Below are positions 26,878 to 35,626 of a DNA stretch of 64,000 nucleotides, in pieces. The number at the start of each line of letters is the position of its first letter. Position 1 is the first letter of the stretch. A model generated the notes under the pieces. It worked only from the letters and a program-made list of their open reading frames with translations. It was not told the origin of the DNA and did no database searches. The position numbers were made by a program, and so were the translations under genes. This stretch comes from a bacterium D16-51 (lineage in GTDB: Bacteria; Bacillota; Clostridia; Lachnospirales; Lachnospiraceae): NCBI GenBank assembly GCA_003612285.1, contig RAYE01000023.1, forward strand, positions 1-64,000, in the 5' to 3' direction.

Positions 26878-27057
26878 CAAAAATTTGTCCCTGAATAACC
26901 ATCGTCCACATAGAAAGAATAAGCGATTTTTCCCATTTCCCTTGCAAATTTTTCAAGGATAGCTTTCTGACTTTGGATACCCATGCTGTCCCCGACATTC
27001 CCATCGTCCTGTGACAGTCTGATATAAAGCTGTAATTTTTGTTCCGTTCCCTTTCAT
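26878..27057 (-). pseudogene. N-terminal remnant of a second serine recombinase (contains the catalytic-serine motif, frameshifted)
   Basis: From ATG 27057 (GGAGG 7 bp upstream) the frame reads MKGNGTKITALY, then shifts; in the next frame it continues YIRLSQDDGNVGDSM, QSQKAILEKFAREMG and FYVDDGYSGTNF. This is the resolvase domain start, including the serine of RLSQDD. The sequence ends at 26878-26881, where unrelated DNA begins, just after an inverted repeat GATACC/GGTATC (26839-26862) that follows the inner recombinase. It is the upstream half of the interrupted outer recombinase. Confidence 0.8.
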
Positions 27058-27141
27058 CTTCCTACCTCCATAAAAGGGCGGAACACACTACAAGTATTAT
27101 AGCATGACCGCCCCAAGAATTAAACCGTTTTTTCCATGATT

Positions 27142-28799
27142 GATAGTGTGACTTTACTTGGGGATTTCAACGAGCAGACTATCCCCTTAATTTCTGAATC
27201 TATTTTATTAACATACACTGGCAATCGCTTTATTAAAGAGAATTCTTCCTGAAATCTGTCTGCTTATCTTGCTTGCAATGCTTCTATATATTTTCCATTT
27301 GTTTTGCTGTGCTTCTTTTCCCATGACAGGATTTCGCTTGCACTGAAATATTTTTCATCTTCCTCCCTTTCTTCTTTTTCTCCCTCTTTCTGCTGTTTTA
27401 CCAACTCCAGCATATCCCCGCCATTTTTCCAGTAAATTCTTATGTGCGCCAGGCTGTCTGCTCCCTGTCTGCTCCATCCCATCGGCCGTGAACTCATCCC
27501 TGCTGACAGCACATGGCTGATATGCCCCTCCGTACTGCTTCCCATAACGCCCTCCCCTTTTTTTATCCGTCTGCGCACGCCTTTCCAGTTGTTTTTTATA
27601 TAACTCCAGCTTTCCATAAGTTTCTTTCCGTCTTTTTCCTTAAGTACTGCACATGTCTGTACAATCCATTCTTCCAGTTTTTTCCTGTTTCCCTTTTCTA
27701 TCCATTCCTGCAGTTTTTTCTCTGTTTCTTCCCTTTCTTCCTCTGTACTGCCATCTGCCAGCCGTGCCATTCTTCTTATATACTTCTGAATATGGAATTC
27801 ATCCAGCACAAACTCTGCACCCAGCATTTCGATCCCTTTTTTCATCCATCCTCCGCCGTCAGATTGGAAATAAATCTTTTCAACCGCTTCTGTTTCATAT
27901 TGTTTTTCGATATATTCTTTTACCTCTTTCCAAAGCTTTTCATTGTCTTTTCCCCGGTAAAGTCCTCCAAAATAAACCACATTTTTAAGCTCTTTCCTTT
28001 TTTTATTTTCCCCTCTGCCTGTATATCCTTCATGTACATAGACAAGTTTTACGATCTGCCCGTTGTCTGCATGTCCCTTATACCGTTTGACATCCCCCTT
28101 CTTTTTCTTATACTGTAAGGAAATATGATCCTCGTCAGCTTCTACATACAAATACTTCGCTTTTCTTTTTTCAGACACTTCTTCCCGGCTTCCCGGCGAC
28201 GTTTCCATACTATGCACCTGGCGCATTACGGTCTGCCTGCTCACGCAGTCCTCCCCCTGGCATGCGTATCCTCCGGCTTTTTCATAGCTGCCCTGTGCCG
28301 CTGCCTCCAGCATGCCGGCCTTTCCTCCGTCACTGATGCGTGCATGCGGTTCCAAGCCCAGCATCCTGTCCAGCAGATATGCAGTTTCCCCTGTTTCTTT
28401 ATTTATAAAACGGGTACGTGTAAACGTGATGCTGCCTACAGGCGTAAGGATATTTTTCTGGCGGCGGTCTTTCACCTGCCAGTGCATCCGTCTTTTCAGG
28501 CTGTCCTCTAAAAGAGCATTGCATTCTTCCAGCCAGCCGCAGATAAAATAGCATGCTGTCTGAAGGAACACTTTCCAGACTTCTTCTACGCATTTGTCAA
28601 ATACTGCGGGATTTTCCATGAATTTCATTTTTATTTTTTCAAGTTCAGGTATTCCATTTTTCGTAAAATACTGTATACTATTTTTCATAGGGACACCTCC
28701 TTTTTATGCGGATGTTTTTGTGGTTAATTACATTATAGCATAAAAACGGGTGTTCCCTATTATTTTTTTGAAAAATCCCCCAAGTAAAGTTATACTATC
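27142..28799 (-). mobile_element. Complete ISLre2-family insertion sequence with 9-bp target duplication
   Basis: Imperfect terminal inverted repeats: left GATAGTGTGACTTTACTTGG (27142-27161), right the complement of GATAGTATAACTTTACTTGG (28780-28799), continuing into GGGATTT. Both ends are flanked by TCCATGATT (27133-27141 and 28800-28808), a perfect 9-bp direct repeat. Length is 1658 bp with one transposase. Unlike everything around it, the element appears intact, so it is the most recent arrival. Confidence 0.92.
27264..28688 (-). CDS. ISLre2-family transposase
   Basis: 474 residues, uninterrupted. It begins MKNSIQYFTKNGIPELEKIK, has the family's conserved N-terminal block with RRQKNILTPVGSITFTRTRF, the acidic motif YVEADEDHISLQ (first catalytic aspartate region), YFQSDGGGWMKKGIE (second acid) and SSTEGHISHVLSAGMSSRP (with the glutamate) near the C-terminus. 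UPF0236/ISLre2 enzymes move by a DDE-type reaction. GGAGG is 6 bp from the ATG. Codon and base usage differ from the flanking decayed genes. Confidence 0.93.
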   Translation of the reverse strand: MKNSIQYFTKNGIPELEKIKMKFMENPAVFDKCVEEVWKVFLQTACYFICGWLEECNALLEDSLKRRMHWQVKDRRQKNILTPVGSITFTRTRFINKETGETAYLLDRMLGLEPHARISDGGKAGMLEAAAQGSYEKAGGYACQGEDCVSRQTVMRQVHSMETSPGSREEVSEKRKAKYLYVEADEDHISLQYKKKKGDVKRYKGHADNGQIVKLVYVHEGYTGRGENKKRKELKNVVYFGGLYRGKDNEKLWKEVKEYIEKQYETEAVEKIYFQSDGGGWMKKGIEMLGAEFVLDEFHIQKYIRRMARLADGSTEEEREETEKKLQEWIEKGNRKKLEEWIVQTCAVLKEKDGKKLMESWSYIKNNWKGVRRRIKKGEGVMGSSTEGHISHVLSAGMSSRPMGWSRQGADSLAHIRIYWKNGGDMLELVKQQKEGEKEEREEDEKYFSASEILSWEKKHSKTNGKYIEALQAR

Positions 28800-28950
28800 T
28801 CCATGATTTCAATAATATTTTCTTTGACTGTTTCCTCATTGATTTTGCGGAAAGCGTCCTCCATGCTCTGACCTCCAAGATAGCACGCTCCACAACAATC
28901 CTTGTCGGCTTTTCCCGTTTTTCTTTCCTGATTTTTTTCTTATTTACCAT

Positions 28951-29279
28951 TCGTTTCCTCCCTTCAAACACAAAAAAGGACGGCTACAAACTGTTACGTT
29001 CATAACCGCCCTCACGCTGTTTTGGTACACAAAAAAAGATTACAAATTCCCTGTCACTTTCTCTCATTCCTTAATCAGATAAATTACATACAAGTGGCAG
29101 GTCATTAAGCTGTCCACATCGGTATCGCACCGTCATTATATGACTGAATTTTAATTAAAAAATTCAGAAGTATCATTATCACGGATATGCTTCATCGCCC
29201 CACACAACTGCTGTGCATTTTGTCAGGTTTTTATCGCTCAATGCCTTTGTTTCAATAGATTATTTCTATTCCCTCACGT
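28951..29279. other. Non-coding stretch of the mobile region
   Basis: About 330 bp, A+T-rich. I find no frame with a ribosome site and no known RNA. A 14-codon frame (MKHIRDNDTSEFFN) on the minus strand near 29195 could be the stub of a lost gene. Confidence 0.3.
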
Positions 29280-29714
29280 TCACTCCGGAAACAAATCAGA
29301 GCAGGCATATCGTGGCGCACCTACATAGTGGCTACACATATCCTCACGTCCTGTATGTATAACAATATTCAGTTTTTCATTCAGCAGCAACTCCAGCTTA
29401 TATGCACCATATTTTCGCAGGACACGTTCGAGAATTTTTTTATCCTCCCCCTCTGCCGTATCATACATTTTTTTGAGCCTTTCCTGCTCTACGGGAGTGA
29501 GTGTGTTATTATATGGTTTGTAACTGTCCATGATGAAAATTCCCCCGCCTTCCCCCGGCTTTGTGTATACGGGATACCCATATGAGAGGACTGAAACATC
29601 ATGCAATATTGTACGCCTTGTAACACCAAATTCCTGTGCCAGCTCCTTTGATGTAGTATGACTGTTGACCACAAGAATACTGATAATCTCTAATCTGCGG
29701 TCTGCGGCGGTCAT
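29280..29714 (-). CDS. HTH-type regulator (HTH_11/DeoR-like N-terminus), 144 aa
   Basis: Starts at ATG 29714 with GGAGGG 7-8 bp upstream. The N-terminus is a winged helix: RRLEIISILVVNSHTTSKEL, AQEFGVTRRTILHDVSVLS, then the wing YTKPGEGGGIFI. This matches the first domain of YafY/DeoR-type regulators. No WYL or sugar-binding sensor follows; the remaining 80 residues (TPVEQERLKKMYDTAEGEDK ... LNIVIHTGRE) are uncharacterised. Such short forms are frequent on Clostridial mobile elements, where they may regulate transfer. Confidence 0.75.
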   Translation of the reverse strand: MTAADRRLEIISILVVNSHTTSKELAQEFGVTRRTILHDVSVLSYGYPVYTKPGEGGGIFIMDSYKPYNNTLTPVEQERLKKMYDTAEGEDKKILERVLRKYGAYKLELLLNEKLNIVIHTGREDMCSHYVGAPRYACSDLFPE

Positions 29715-29879
29715 TGTCACTCCCTCCTTCCATTCAGCCCCAATTATATTCTAAATGGTAAATATGTAAAAAACCTTCCTATTTCAAAAACTTTTTCAAA
29801 TTTTTTTAATAAAATTGAACAGTAATATCCGTATGGAGTTTTAGCAGACTTAAATAAAAACTGCTTTCAGACTAATCCC

Positions 29880-30125
29880 TGCTTACTGTCCATACTGAAA
29901 CAGCAAGCACTGCCTGTGTCATGACACAGGGCGTAATAGCAAGCACTGCCTATGGACGTCCATAGACAGTTTTTTACAGATTTTCCGCAAGCGAAAATCT
30001 GTAAAAATTGCTCATAAGGGGAAAGTCCCCCTAACCCCCTTATGTCACAAAATCAAAATATTTTCACCTATAAGAAAAGGTGTACTGCATGACAAATTAT
30101 CATTCACCGCAGTACACCTTGACCA
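29880..30125. other. Inverted-repeat-rich region, possible element end or oriT
   Basis: Several structures are packed together: a direct repeat AGCAAGCACTGCCT (29908-29921, 29940-29953), palindromes GTGTCATGACAC and TATGGACGTCCATA, the hairpin ACAGATTTTCCGC/GCGAAAATCTGT, the hairpin CATAAGGGG/CCCCTTATG around 30012-30045, and the 12-bp perfect inverted repeat AAGGTGTACTGC (30078-30089) / GCAGTACACCTT (30109-30120). The CATAAGGGG stem resembles sequences near transfer origins of Tn1549-like elements, but no relaxase is adjacent. No gene lies between 29715 and 30309. Confidence 0.35.
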
Positions 30126-30309
30126 GTGTAATATAATCAATCCCTATTGCAGAAAAAGGTAAACAGACTTCCTTGCATGAGTTGGTAGCAAATCTCTATG
30201 TTCAATCAATTATATATTCTATAACCTCACCGGGGACTTCTGTTATGCCCTTCTATTCTTTTCCAAACATTATCCATTTCAATTTCCTCCTAAATTTTTA
30301 TTGTCCAAA

Positions 30310-31779
30310 CTATATAAGCAGCAATTTTTCAATTTCCTCTTTATATGGAGGAAGTGTTTTTTTATCGGATTCCCCTTTGCTAAGCCACGGTGTTTCAAGT
30401 ATTTTAGGAATATCAATAAATCTTTCATCATGAACCACCTTTTTTAAAGTATCCATACCAATACATCCATTGCCGATATTAGCGTGACGGTCTTTGCGTG
30501 AACCACAGGGATTCAGACTGTCATTTATATGTATGACTGCAATCTGATTAATACCGATCAACTTATCAAACTTTTGCAAAACCCCTTCATAATCACCAAC
30601 TAAATCATATCCGGCATCATTCACATGACAGGTATCAAAACAGACTCTCAACCTATTTCTTTTATCCACACCATCAAAAATCATTTTCAATTCTTCAAAG
30701 GTTGCGCCAAGTTCACTGCCTTTTCCTGCCATAGTTTCCAATGCAATACAAACATCATCTTCATTATCTTCTAACACAAGGTTAAGTCCTTTTACAATTT
30801 GTGCTATGCCAGCTTCCATTCCTTCCCCTAAATGAGAACCCGGGTGCAATACTAATATTTTACTATGTAAGGCTGCTGTCCTTTCTATTTCCTTATTAAG
30901 AAAAGCTACTCCTAATTCAAAGGTTTCTGACTTAACTGTATTTGCCAGATTAATGATATATGGCGCATGGACAATAATTTCCTCAATTCCAGATTTCTTT
31001 GCATATTCCCAACCCAAATTTATATTTAATTCATCAATTTCTTTTCTCCTTGTATTCTGCGGTGCTCCCGTATACAACATCAAAACATTGGCTCCGTAAG
31101 ATTCGGCTTCTTTTACTGATGCTAAGAACATCTCTTTTCCTGCCATTTTAACATGTGAACCAATTTTAATTTTTGACATTTTATTCTCCATATTATTTTC
31201 ATTACCATCACACAACAATCTTCCATTGTCATTCCATTCGCCAAACATAATTCCCTCTTTGGTATTTGAAATAAACTTTTCAAGTCTGTTTGCGAAAAGC
31301 TCTGGCTGTTTCTTTTTAATCTGAATGGTGTCAATCCTAACTCTCTGATACAATACAGGAAATTTATTAAAGTTTTCCCATACAATCGGATCAGATTTCA
31401 AAGCCTTCAATATCTCATCATCAATTACAAAACCTGCATCTGTCATATCTGGTAAAACTGCACGTCCTGCATCTGTCATAAGTCCGAGCCGCTCCATGCG
31501 CCGACATCTTTCCTTATTTAATTCCGACCACAAACTTTTGGGTTTACGGGGAGCCAGCTTTTGCGCTGTTACCCCCTCTGAAATAGTTTTCGTTGTACTA
31601 TCAATCCATCCAAAGCACATAGCTTCTTCAACAGCATCAATATACCAGAATGTGCCATCATTTTTTGGCCTGCCACGTTTTACAACCACCCAACATTCTG
31701 GCTCTGTCTTATGGTTTTTTTCTAACCATCTTCTAAGTTCTTCCCTAGACCTAACATCCAACAAATTTTTTAAATCCAT
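30310..31779 (-). CDS. Fusion: YdeI/OmpD-associated-type domain + deoxyribonuclease IV (endonuclease IV)
   Basis: One open frame of 489 codons. Residues 1 to about 190 match the YdeI/OmpD-associated family ([47 protein letters not shown]). Residues 201-489 form a complete endonuclease IV, an apurinic-site repair enzyme using three zinc ions: [49 protein letters not shown] and DRHANIGNG are all present. A GGAG 6-7 bp before the internal ATG (31179) would allow the nuclease to be made alone as well. It is followed upstream by an unknown gene 3 bp away and a divergent WYL regulator. Confidence 0.85.
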   Translation of the reverse strand: MDLKNLLDVRSREELRRWLEKNHKTEPECWVVVKRGRPKNDGTFWYIDAVEEAMCFGWIDSTTKTISEGVTAQKLAPRKPKSLWSELNKERCRRMERLGLMTDAGRAVLPDMTDAGFVIDDEILKALKSDPIVWENFNKFPVLYQRVRIDTIQIKKKQPELFANRLEKFISNTKEGIMFGEWNDNGRLLCDGNENNMENKMSKIKIGSHVKMAGKEMFLASVKEAESYGANVLMLYTGAPQNTRRKEIDELNINLGWEYAKKSGIEEIIVHAPYIINLANTVKSETFELGVAFLNKEIERTAALHSKILVLHPGSHLGEGMEAGIAQIVKGLNLVLEDNEDDVCIALETMAGKGSELGATFEELKMIFDGVDKRNRLRVCFDTCHVNDAGYDLVGDYEGVLQKFDKLIGINQIAVIHINDSLNPCGSRKDRHANIGNGCIGMDTLKKVVHDERFIDIPKILETPWLSKGESDKKTLPPYKEEIEKLLLI

Positions 31780-31782
31780 ACT

Positions 31783-32226
31783 TTACCTCTTAATCCTTCT
31801 TACAATTTTTATATCCAGCCTTTGAAGCTGTTCATATATCTGCTGTGTCTCACTTTCAATCCTTCTGATTTCCCTATCCGAAAGTTTCTTTTGTTCAAAG
31901 ACTTCCAATAATGCAGCCCTATAGTTGCGTTTATGTTTTTGATTTAATTCATGCCAGTTAATCTCTGAAAAATAATGAATAACAGACTCATTCAACTGTA
32001 ACTTTTTTTCACAAAACAGAACCCCTATAACTGGATAGCCTGGATAACCCTGCCATAATGTCGCATTATCTGTTGAAGTGTATGTATCTCCTTCCCATTC
32101 TACCTTATAACTTTTTTTACCATTTGAGGAAGCAACATATGCCATATTACTTTCTATATTGATTCTTCTATCTGCCAAAGCTGAATATGCTTCATATATT
32201 TTTTCTATTGGTGGTAACTTTTCCAT
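31783..32226 (-). CDS. Uncharacterised protein (147 aa) coupled to the endonuclease IV fusion
   Basis: 147 residues, no signal peptide or membrane segment. It starts MEKLPPIEKIYEAYSALADR, carries a segment VEWEGDTYTSTDNATLWQGY and then PGYPVIGVLF, and ends in a basic helix DIKIVRRIKR. AAGGAGG precedes the ATG at 32226. Its stop is 3 bp before the start of the YdeI-Nfo fusion, so both belong to one operon transcribed away from the WYL regulator. I do not recognise the family; the context points to DNA repair or nucleotide stress. Confidence 0.7.
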   Translation of the reverse strand: MEKLPPIEKIYEAYSALADRRINIESNMAYVASSNGKKSYKVEWEGDTYTSTDNATLWQGYPGYPVIGVLFCEKKLQLNESVIHYFSEINWHELNQKHKRNYRAALLEVFEQKKLSDREIRRIESETQQIYEQLQRLDIKIVRRIKR

Positions 32227-32244
32227 TTATGTCCTCCTTATGAC

Positions 32245-32299
32245 TTTACAAAATTCGACTTTTTGATTATACTCTAACTAACCTGACATCTTATGTCAG
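32245..32299 (+). promoter_or_regulatory. WYL regulator promoter with palindromic operator
   Basis: TTTACA (32245-32250), 17-bp spacer, TATACT (32268-32273), followed by CTGACAT-CTT-ATGTCAG (32283-32299), a perfect 7-bp inverted repeat lying where RNA polymerase starts. A protein bound there would block its own transcription and could affect the divergent operon. Confidence 0.6.
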
Positions 32300-32322
32300 T
32301 TTTGAATGAGAGAGGTAAAAAA

Positions 32323-33231
32323 ATGAAGAATGAACGTTTGTTTGAAATTTTATTATACTTAATAGAGAAAAAAGACACTACCGCAACAGAACTAGCAGAA
32401 AAATTTAATGTATCGGTTAGAACAATATATAGAGATATTGATTCCTTAACCCTTGCCAATATTCCCATCTACACCACCTCTGGAAACCAAGGCGGTATAC
32501 ATTTAATGGAAAATTACACTTTAAAAAAGACACACTTTACCCCTGAGGAAAGAGAAGATATTTTATTAGCTTTAAAAACAATACAATCTATTCCATCTTC
32601 TTCATCGGATTCTGCCCTAAAAAAAATAAATACCCTATTCCAATTACCGCAACAAGCAGAAAGCTGGTTGGAAGTTAACTTTTCTCGTTGGGGAACAAAT
32701 AACATCTTTGACAACGAACTGTTTCAAACAATAAAAGAAAATATATTACAAAAAAACCAGATAAAAATAGAATACGCAAATTCAAATGGTGAACTTTCTA
32801 CAAGAACCATTGAGCCAATCAAACTCATATTCCGGTTCAAGAACTGGTACTTATATGCTTATTGCCATAAAAGAAATGACTACAGGCTTTTCAAATTGAA
32901 CAGAATAGTTTCTATTTATCCTACAAAGACACAATGCGGGCATACGCAAGAATATGTACCTTATTCTTTTAACACAACTGCTTCATCCGAACCACAAATA
33001 ACTTTTATTGCTATTTTTCCAATTAAAGTAGCACATTATGTATATGATATATTTTCACCAAACAATATAGAAATTCTATCATCAAAAGAATTAAAAGTAT
33101 CTACAAAAATAAATGATACCGAATGGTTCCGTTCATTTCTGCTTTTCTTTGGTTCCAATATTAAAATTATAGAACCTCAAGATTTAGCCGATGCGATACG
33201 ACAAATTCATCTTGAAGCAGCTCATGTCTAA
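32323..33231 (+). CDS. WYL-domain transcriptional regulator (YafY/YobV type)
   Basis: 302 residues. N-terminal winged helix (LLYLIEKKDTTATELAEKFN, VSVRTIYRDIDSLTLANIPI, GGIHLMENY) followed by a WYL domain with IEYANSNGELSTRTIEPIKL, FKNWYLYAYCHKRNDYRLFK and a C-terminal WCX extension. WYL domains bind ligands, in some cases single-stranded DNA, and often control DNA damage or defence genes. Start ATG 32323 (GAGAGG 8 bp upstream). It is divergent from the Nfo-fusion operon and shares a palindromic site with it. Confidence 0.9.
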   Translation: MKNERLFEILLYLIEKKDTTATELAEKFNVSVRTIYRDIDSLTLANIPIYTTSGNQGGIHLMENYTLKKTHFTPEEREDILLALKTIQSIPSSSSDSALKKINTLFQLPQQAESWLEVNFSRWGTNNIFDNELFQTIKENILQKNQIKIEYANSNGELSTRTIEPIKLIFRFKNWYLYAYCHKRNDYRLFKLNRIVSIYPTKTQCGHTQEYVPYSFNTTASSEPQITFIAIFPIKVAHYVYDIFSPNNIEILSSKELKVSTKINDTEWFRSFLLFFGSNIKIIEPQDLADAIRQIHLEAAHV

Positions 33232-33242
33232 AAACATAAAAT

Positions 33243-33286
33243 GGGATTAGACTTTAAGTATTTTTCTAATGTCCAATCCCGTTTGT
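33243..33286. terminator. Bidirectional terminator between WYL gene and small secreted gene
   Basis: GGGATTAGAC (33243-33252) pairs with GTCCAATCCC (33271-33280) with one mismatch and is followed by GTTTGTTT. The two flanking genes converge on it. Confidence 0.6.
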
Positions 33287-33296
33287 TTCGTAAATT

Positions 33297-33530
33297 CTAT
33301 ATTTCTAATTTCATGCCGGCATCCGTACCAAGGTCAGCATTTTGGGATTTATCATAGTAAGCGGGACGCTGGAGCCAGTGCTGTGTGGCTGTCTGGATGC
33401 CAAGAGAAGCATGGTAGGTGCCGTTTAAATCTACTTCCTTTTTTGCGGCAGAAGCATTTGTGGCAAATGACAGAGAAGCTGAGGATAGAAGAACAAGTGA
33501 CATGATTTTGCAGATTGTCTTTTTTTTCAT
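33297..33530 (-). CDS. Short secreted protein, truncated paralogue of the neighbouring repeat protein
   Basis: 77 residues. Signal peptide MKKKTICKIMSLVLLSSASL followed by a cleavage site near ATNASA-A. The mature part DLNGTYHASLGIQTATQHWL and RPAYYDKSQNADLGTD aligns with the N-terminus of the product of 33585-34672 (NLNGTYHAAPGIQTADIAWM, RFAYFDKDQNSQYGTD) but stops where that protein goes on for 300 residues. Either a gene fragment from tandem duplication or a short secreted form. AAAGGA is 7 bp from the ATG. Confidence 0.6.
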   Translation of the reverse strand: MKKKTICKIMSLVLLSSASLSFATNASAAKKEVDLNGTYHASLGIQTATQHWLQRPAYYDKSQNADLGTDAGMKLEI

Positions 33531-33584
33531 AGGAAAGTCCTTTCTTTGCAGTTTTATAATTGTATTAATGTTATTTTGTGGAAA

Positions 33585-34672
33585 TCAGGACAGCTGACCT
33601 TTTCTAGTAAATAATTTCTGGTAGGCAGCTAGCTTTGCCTTTGGGGCATATATGGTACAGTCGCTGTTTACACCTTTTATTGCATTTTTTCCTACTGTTT
33701 TTAATACTTTGTTTTTAGACAGGTCAATTGTTTTCAGGCTGGTACAGCCAGAAAATGCATTTTTCCCGGTTGAAGTAATGTTTTTGCCGATAACTATGCT
33801 TTTTACTTTTTTATTTTTAGAAAAGGCTGAGACTCCGATGGAATCAACCCGAAAGGTGTATCCGTTCCATTTAATGGCTGCAGGGATTGAATGTTTTGCC
33901 TGTTTTCCGGCGTCCTTTTTGACCATATCAGTTCCGTTTTTCTTTGCTGATTTTGTAATCTGGTAAGAAATTCCGGAAATTTTGCGCACAGCGCCTTTTT
34001 CAGGATCCGGTTTTTCTGGTGGGGTGACGTAATCCGGTTCTTGTGGTGGCTCTTCTCCCTGGTTGTAATTAAAGCCTGAGACCTGGAAAGTGATGGAAAT
34101 TTTTTCGTTTCCTGCACCTTTGACAAGTTTAATCCTGTTTCCTTCTACGGTAAATCCTTTTTCTTTTACAATTTTTTCGAGAGGGCCGCGCCAGTGGTTG
34201 TAGGCAAGGAAGACCATGCCTCCTTCCAGGTATGGCTTCTCGTTTTCTAAGTATGCTTCATCAAATTTGAGGACTTCTTCATTGTTTACATTGACGGAAA
34301 CGTCGGAAAAGGTAATTTTTGTATTATTTGGAATGTCTGTTGCAACATAAAGCTGCGAAATGGTTTCTTCTCCAGAGAAGTCGGCGTTGTCCAGCAATAC
34401 AGTATAGATTCCGTTTCCGGCGATTTCGGCATCGGTAAAATTGCCGTCATAAGTTTTTGCGCCGTTATAAAGCTTGTCTGCTTTATCCGTGCCATATTGG
34501 GAATTTTGGTCTTTGTCAAAATAAGCAAAACGCTGCATCCATGCAATATCTGCTGTCTGGATGCCAGGCGCTGCATGGTATGTACCATTTAAGTTTAGGT
34601 TTTCGGTTGCTTTTGTTTCTGGTGCCGGCATAGCAGAGATGCTGCCAGTATGCTTTTGGCTGTTTTTTTCAT
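33585..34672 (-). pseudogene. Secreted protein with BspA-type leucine-rich C-terminus; signal peptide out of frame
   Basis: From ATG 34672 the first frame reads MKKTAKSILAASLL, a signal-peptide start, but continues into the wrong frame. The main frame, open from about 34643 to 33585, gives ISAMPAPETKATENLNLN and then about 340 residues. The middle has beta-rich segments and a proline linker (EPDYVTPPEKPDPEKG); the end has BspA/LRR_5 repeats (IPAAIKWNGYTFRVDSIG, SAFSKNKKVKSIVIG, AFSGCTSLKTIDLS). As written it could only be made without an export signal. A one-base indel in the signal peptide, real or a sequencing error, explains this. Confidence 0.6.
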
Positions 34673-34867
34673 AAGGTATTTTCTTTCGGTATCGGTAAAT
34701 AGCGTATACTCTATTTAATAGTTTGCAACTATTTTTAATTAAATAAGTACATGAATAAAGTCAATTAATTAATTTTTGTTAAATATAATGAAAGGAAATT
34801 TAATATTAATTTGAAAAAATTTAATTTGCATTTATTAAGTATCTGTTGTCTGTGGCATATCGTCCTG

Positions 34868-35188
34868 TTATTTATGCCGTTCACCTAAAAGCCGGTAAAT
34901 TTGCTGGAGCAGGACTTTGTCATCAAAAGTCAGGTGGCTGGATGGGTTGTCAAACAGTTTGTTTGCTAAATGGGGATTTAGATATTCACCCAATAAAATT
35001 TCATTTGGTGTTGTATTTAATGCCTGGCAGAGGGCGAGGAGGGTATCAAGGGACATTTTTCCGCTTCCGCATTCAATATGTGACACATGGTTATTGGAAA
35101 GATTTATTAATTCAGCTAATTCCGCTTGTGTGAGTTTCATCTCTTTTCTTTTGTTTTTCACGTTTTGCCCAATTTGTTTTAAATTCAT
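34868..35188 (-). CDS. XRE-family helix-turn-helix regulator (106 aa)
   Basis: 106 residues: QIGQNVKNKRKEMKLTQAEL, AELINLSNNHVSHIECGSGK and MSLDTLLALCQALNTTPNEI make a standard Cro/C1 HTH of about 65 residues, followed by a short tail (LTFDDKVLLQQIYRLLGERH) that resembles those of AgrD/competence-type XRE regulators. AGGAG lies close before ATG 35188. It is divergent from nothing obvious and may regulate the secreted repeat proteins on either side. Confidence 0.88.
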   Translation of the reverse strand: MNLKQIGQNVKNKRKEMKLTQAELAELINLSNNHVSHIECGSGKMSLDTLLALCQALNTTPNEILLGEYLNPHLANKLFDNPSSHLTFDDKVLLQQIYRLLGERHK

Positions 35189-35500
35189 AATTCCTGTTTC
35201 TCCTGATTAAACAATTCAATGTATTCATATTATTCACGGCCGTTCTCTTATACGCGAGCACAACGGGCCAGCCTGTTTTCTATATGCTGCCGGGAATAGG
35301 GTAACAATGTATCAAAAAAATTTTAATGTTTTTTGCTTTTTATGGTGTACTTTTTCCCATAAAATGGTAGGATTGTTAAAAATAGCATAACAAGATAAAA
35401 TGTCGAATAAAACAAACTATTGGGGATATATTGCCTTAATAAGGATAGTATGGTATGATTTTCAGAGCTGCCAGAGTCCCTTGGACGGAAAGGGCAAAAA

Positions 35501-35625
35501 CGGTGAAAGAAAAAAGAGGAAAGGATAATATGCAAACACATATTTTTCACCCTTAGGACAGTTCCTTAGAGCGTGTTTGCGCCTCAAATAAAAATGTGGG
35601 TATTTTCGCTTGAGGCTTGGTGTAA
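35501..35625 (+). repeat. Structured leader-type repeat, copy A1 (diverged)
   Basis: Same order of parts as copy A2 but degenerate. GGTGAAAGA (35502) can pair weakly with TTTTTCACCC. GCAAACAC (35532-35539) pairs with GTGTTTGC (35573-35580). The long hairpin GCCTCAAA.../...TTGAGGC spans 35581-35616. An extra 20 bases (TTAGGACAGTTCCTTAGAGC) sit between the second and third parts. Directly upstream of copy A2, with no gene between. Confidence 0.6.
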
Positions 35626-35626
35626 A

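Larger units (their letters stand above)
18290..27118. mobile_element. Decayed mobilisable element nested in an older serine-recombinase element (approximate limits)
   Basis: The block holds mobilisation genes (relaxase, mobC), tnpW, a plus-strand serine recombinase ending at 26815, small regulators and cargo. It is flanked on the same strand by two pieces of another serine recombinase: the N-terminal part at 26878-27057 and a C-terminal part at 18287-18720. The simplest reading is that the inner element inserted into the outer recombinase gene near codon 65 and that the left junction later lost DNA from both. The right inner boundary is near 26870; the left boundary is the deletion at about 18720. 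Neither element can excise by its own recombinase. Confidence 0.6.
27120..28950 (-). pseudogene. Small gene upstream of the outer recombinase, interrupted by the IS and frameshifted
   Basis: Without the insertion sequence, the minus-strand sequence from ATG 28950 (GGAGG upstream) reads MVNKKKIRKEKREKPTRIVV. After a one-base loss it continues CYLGGQSMEDAF, RKINEETVKENII and EIMEKTV, then a stop at 27120. That is a basic protein of about 54 residues, like the small genes placed before serine recombinases. The IS inserted at codons for EIM, close to the 3' end. I do not know its function. Confidence 0.6.
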
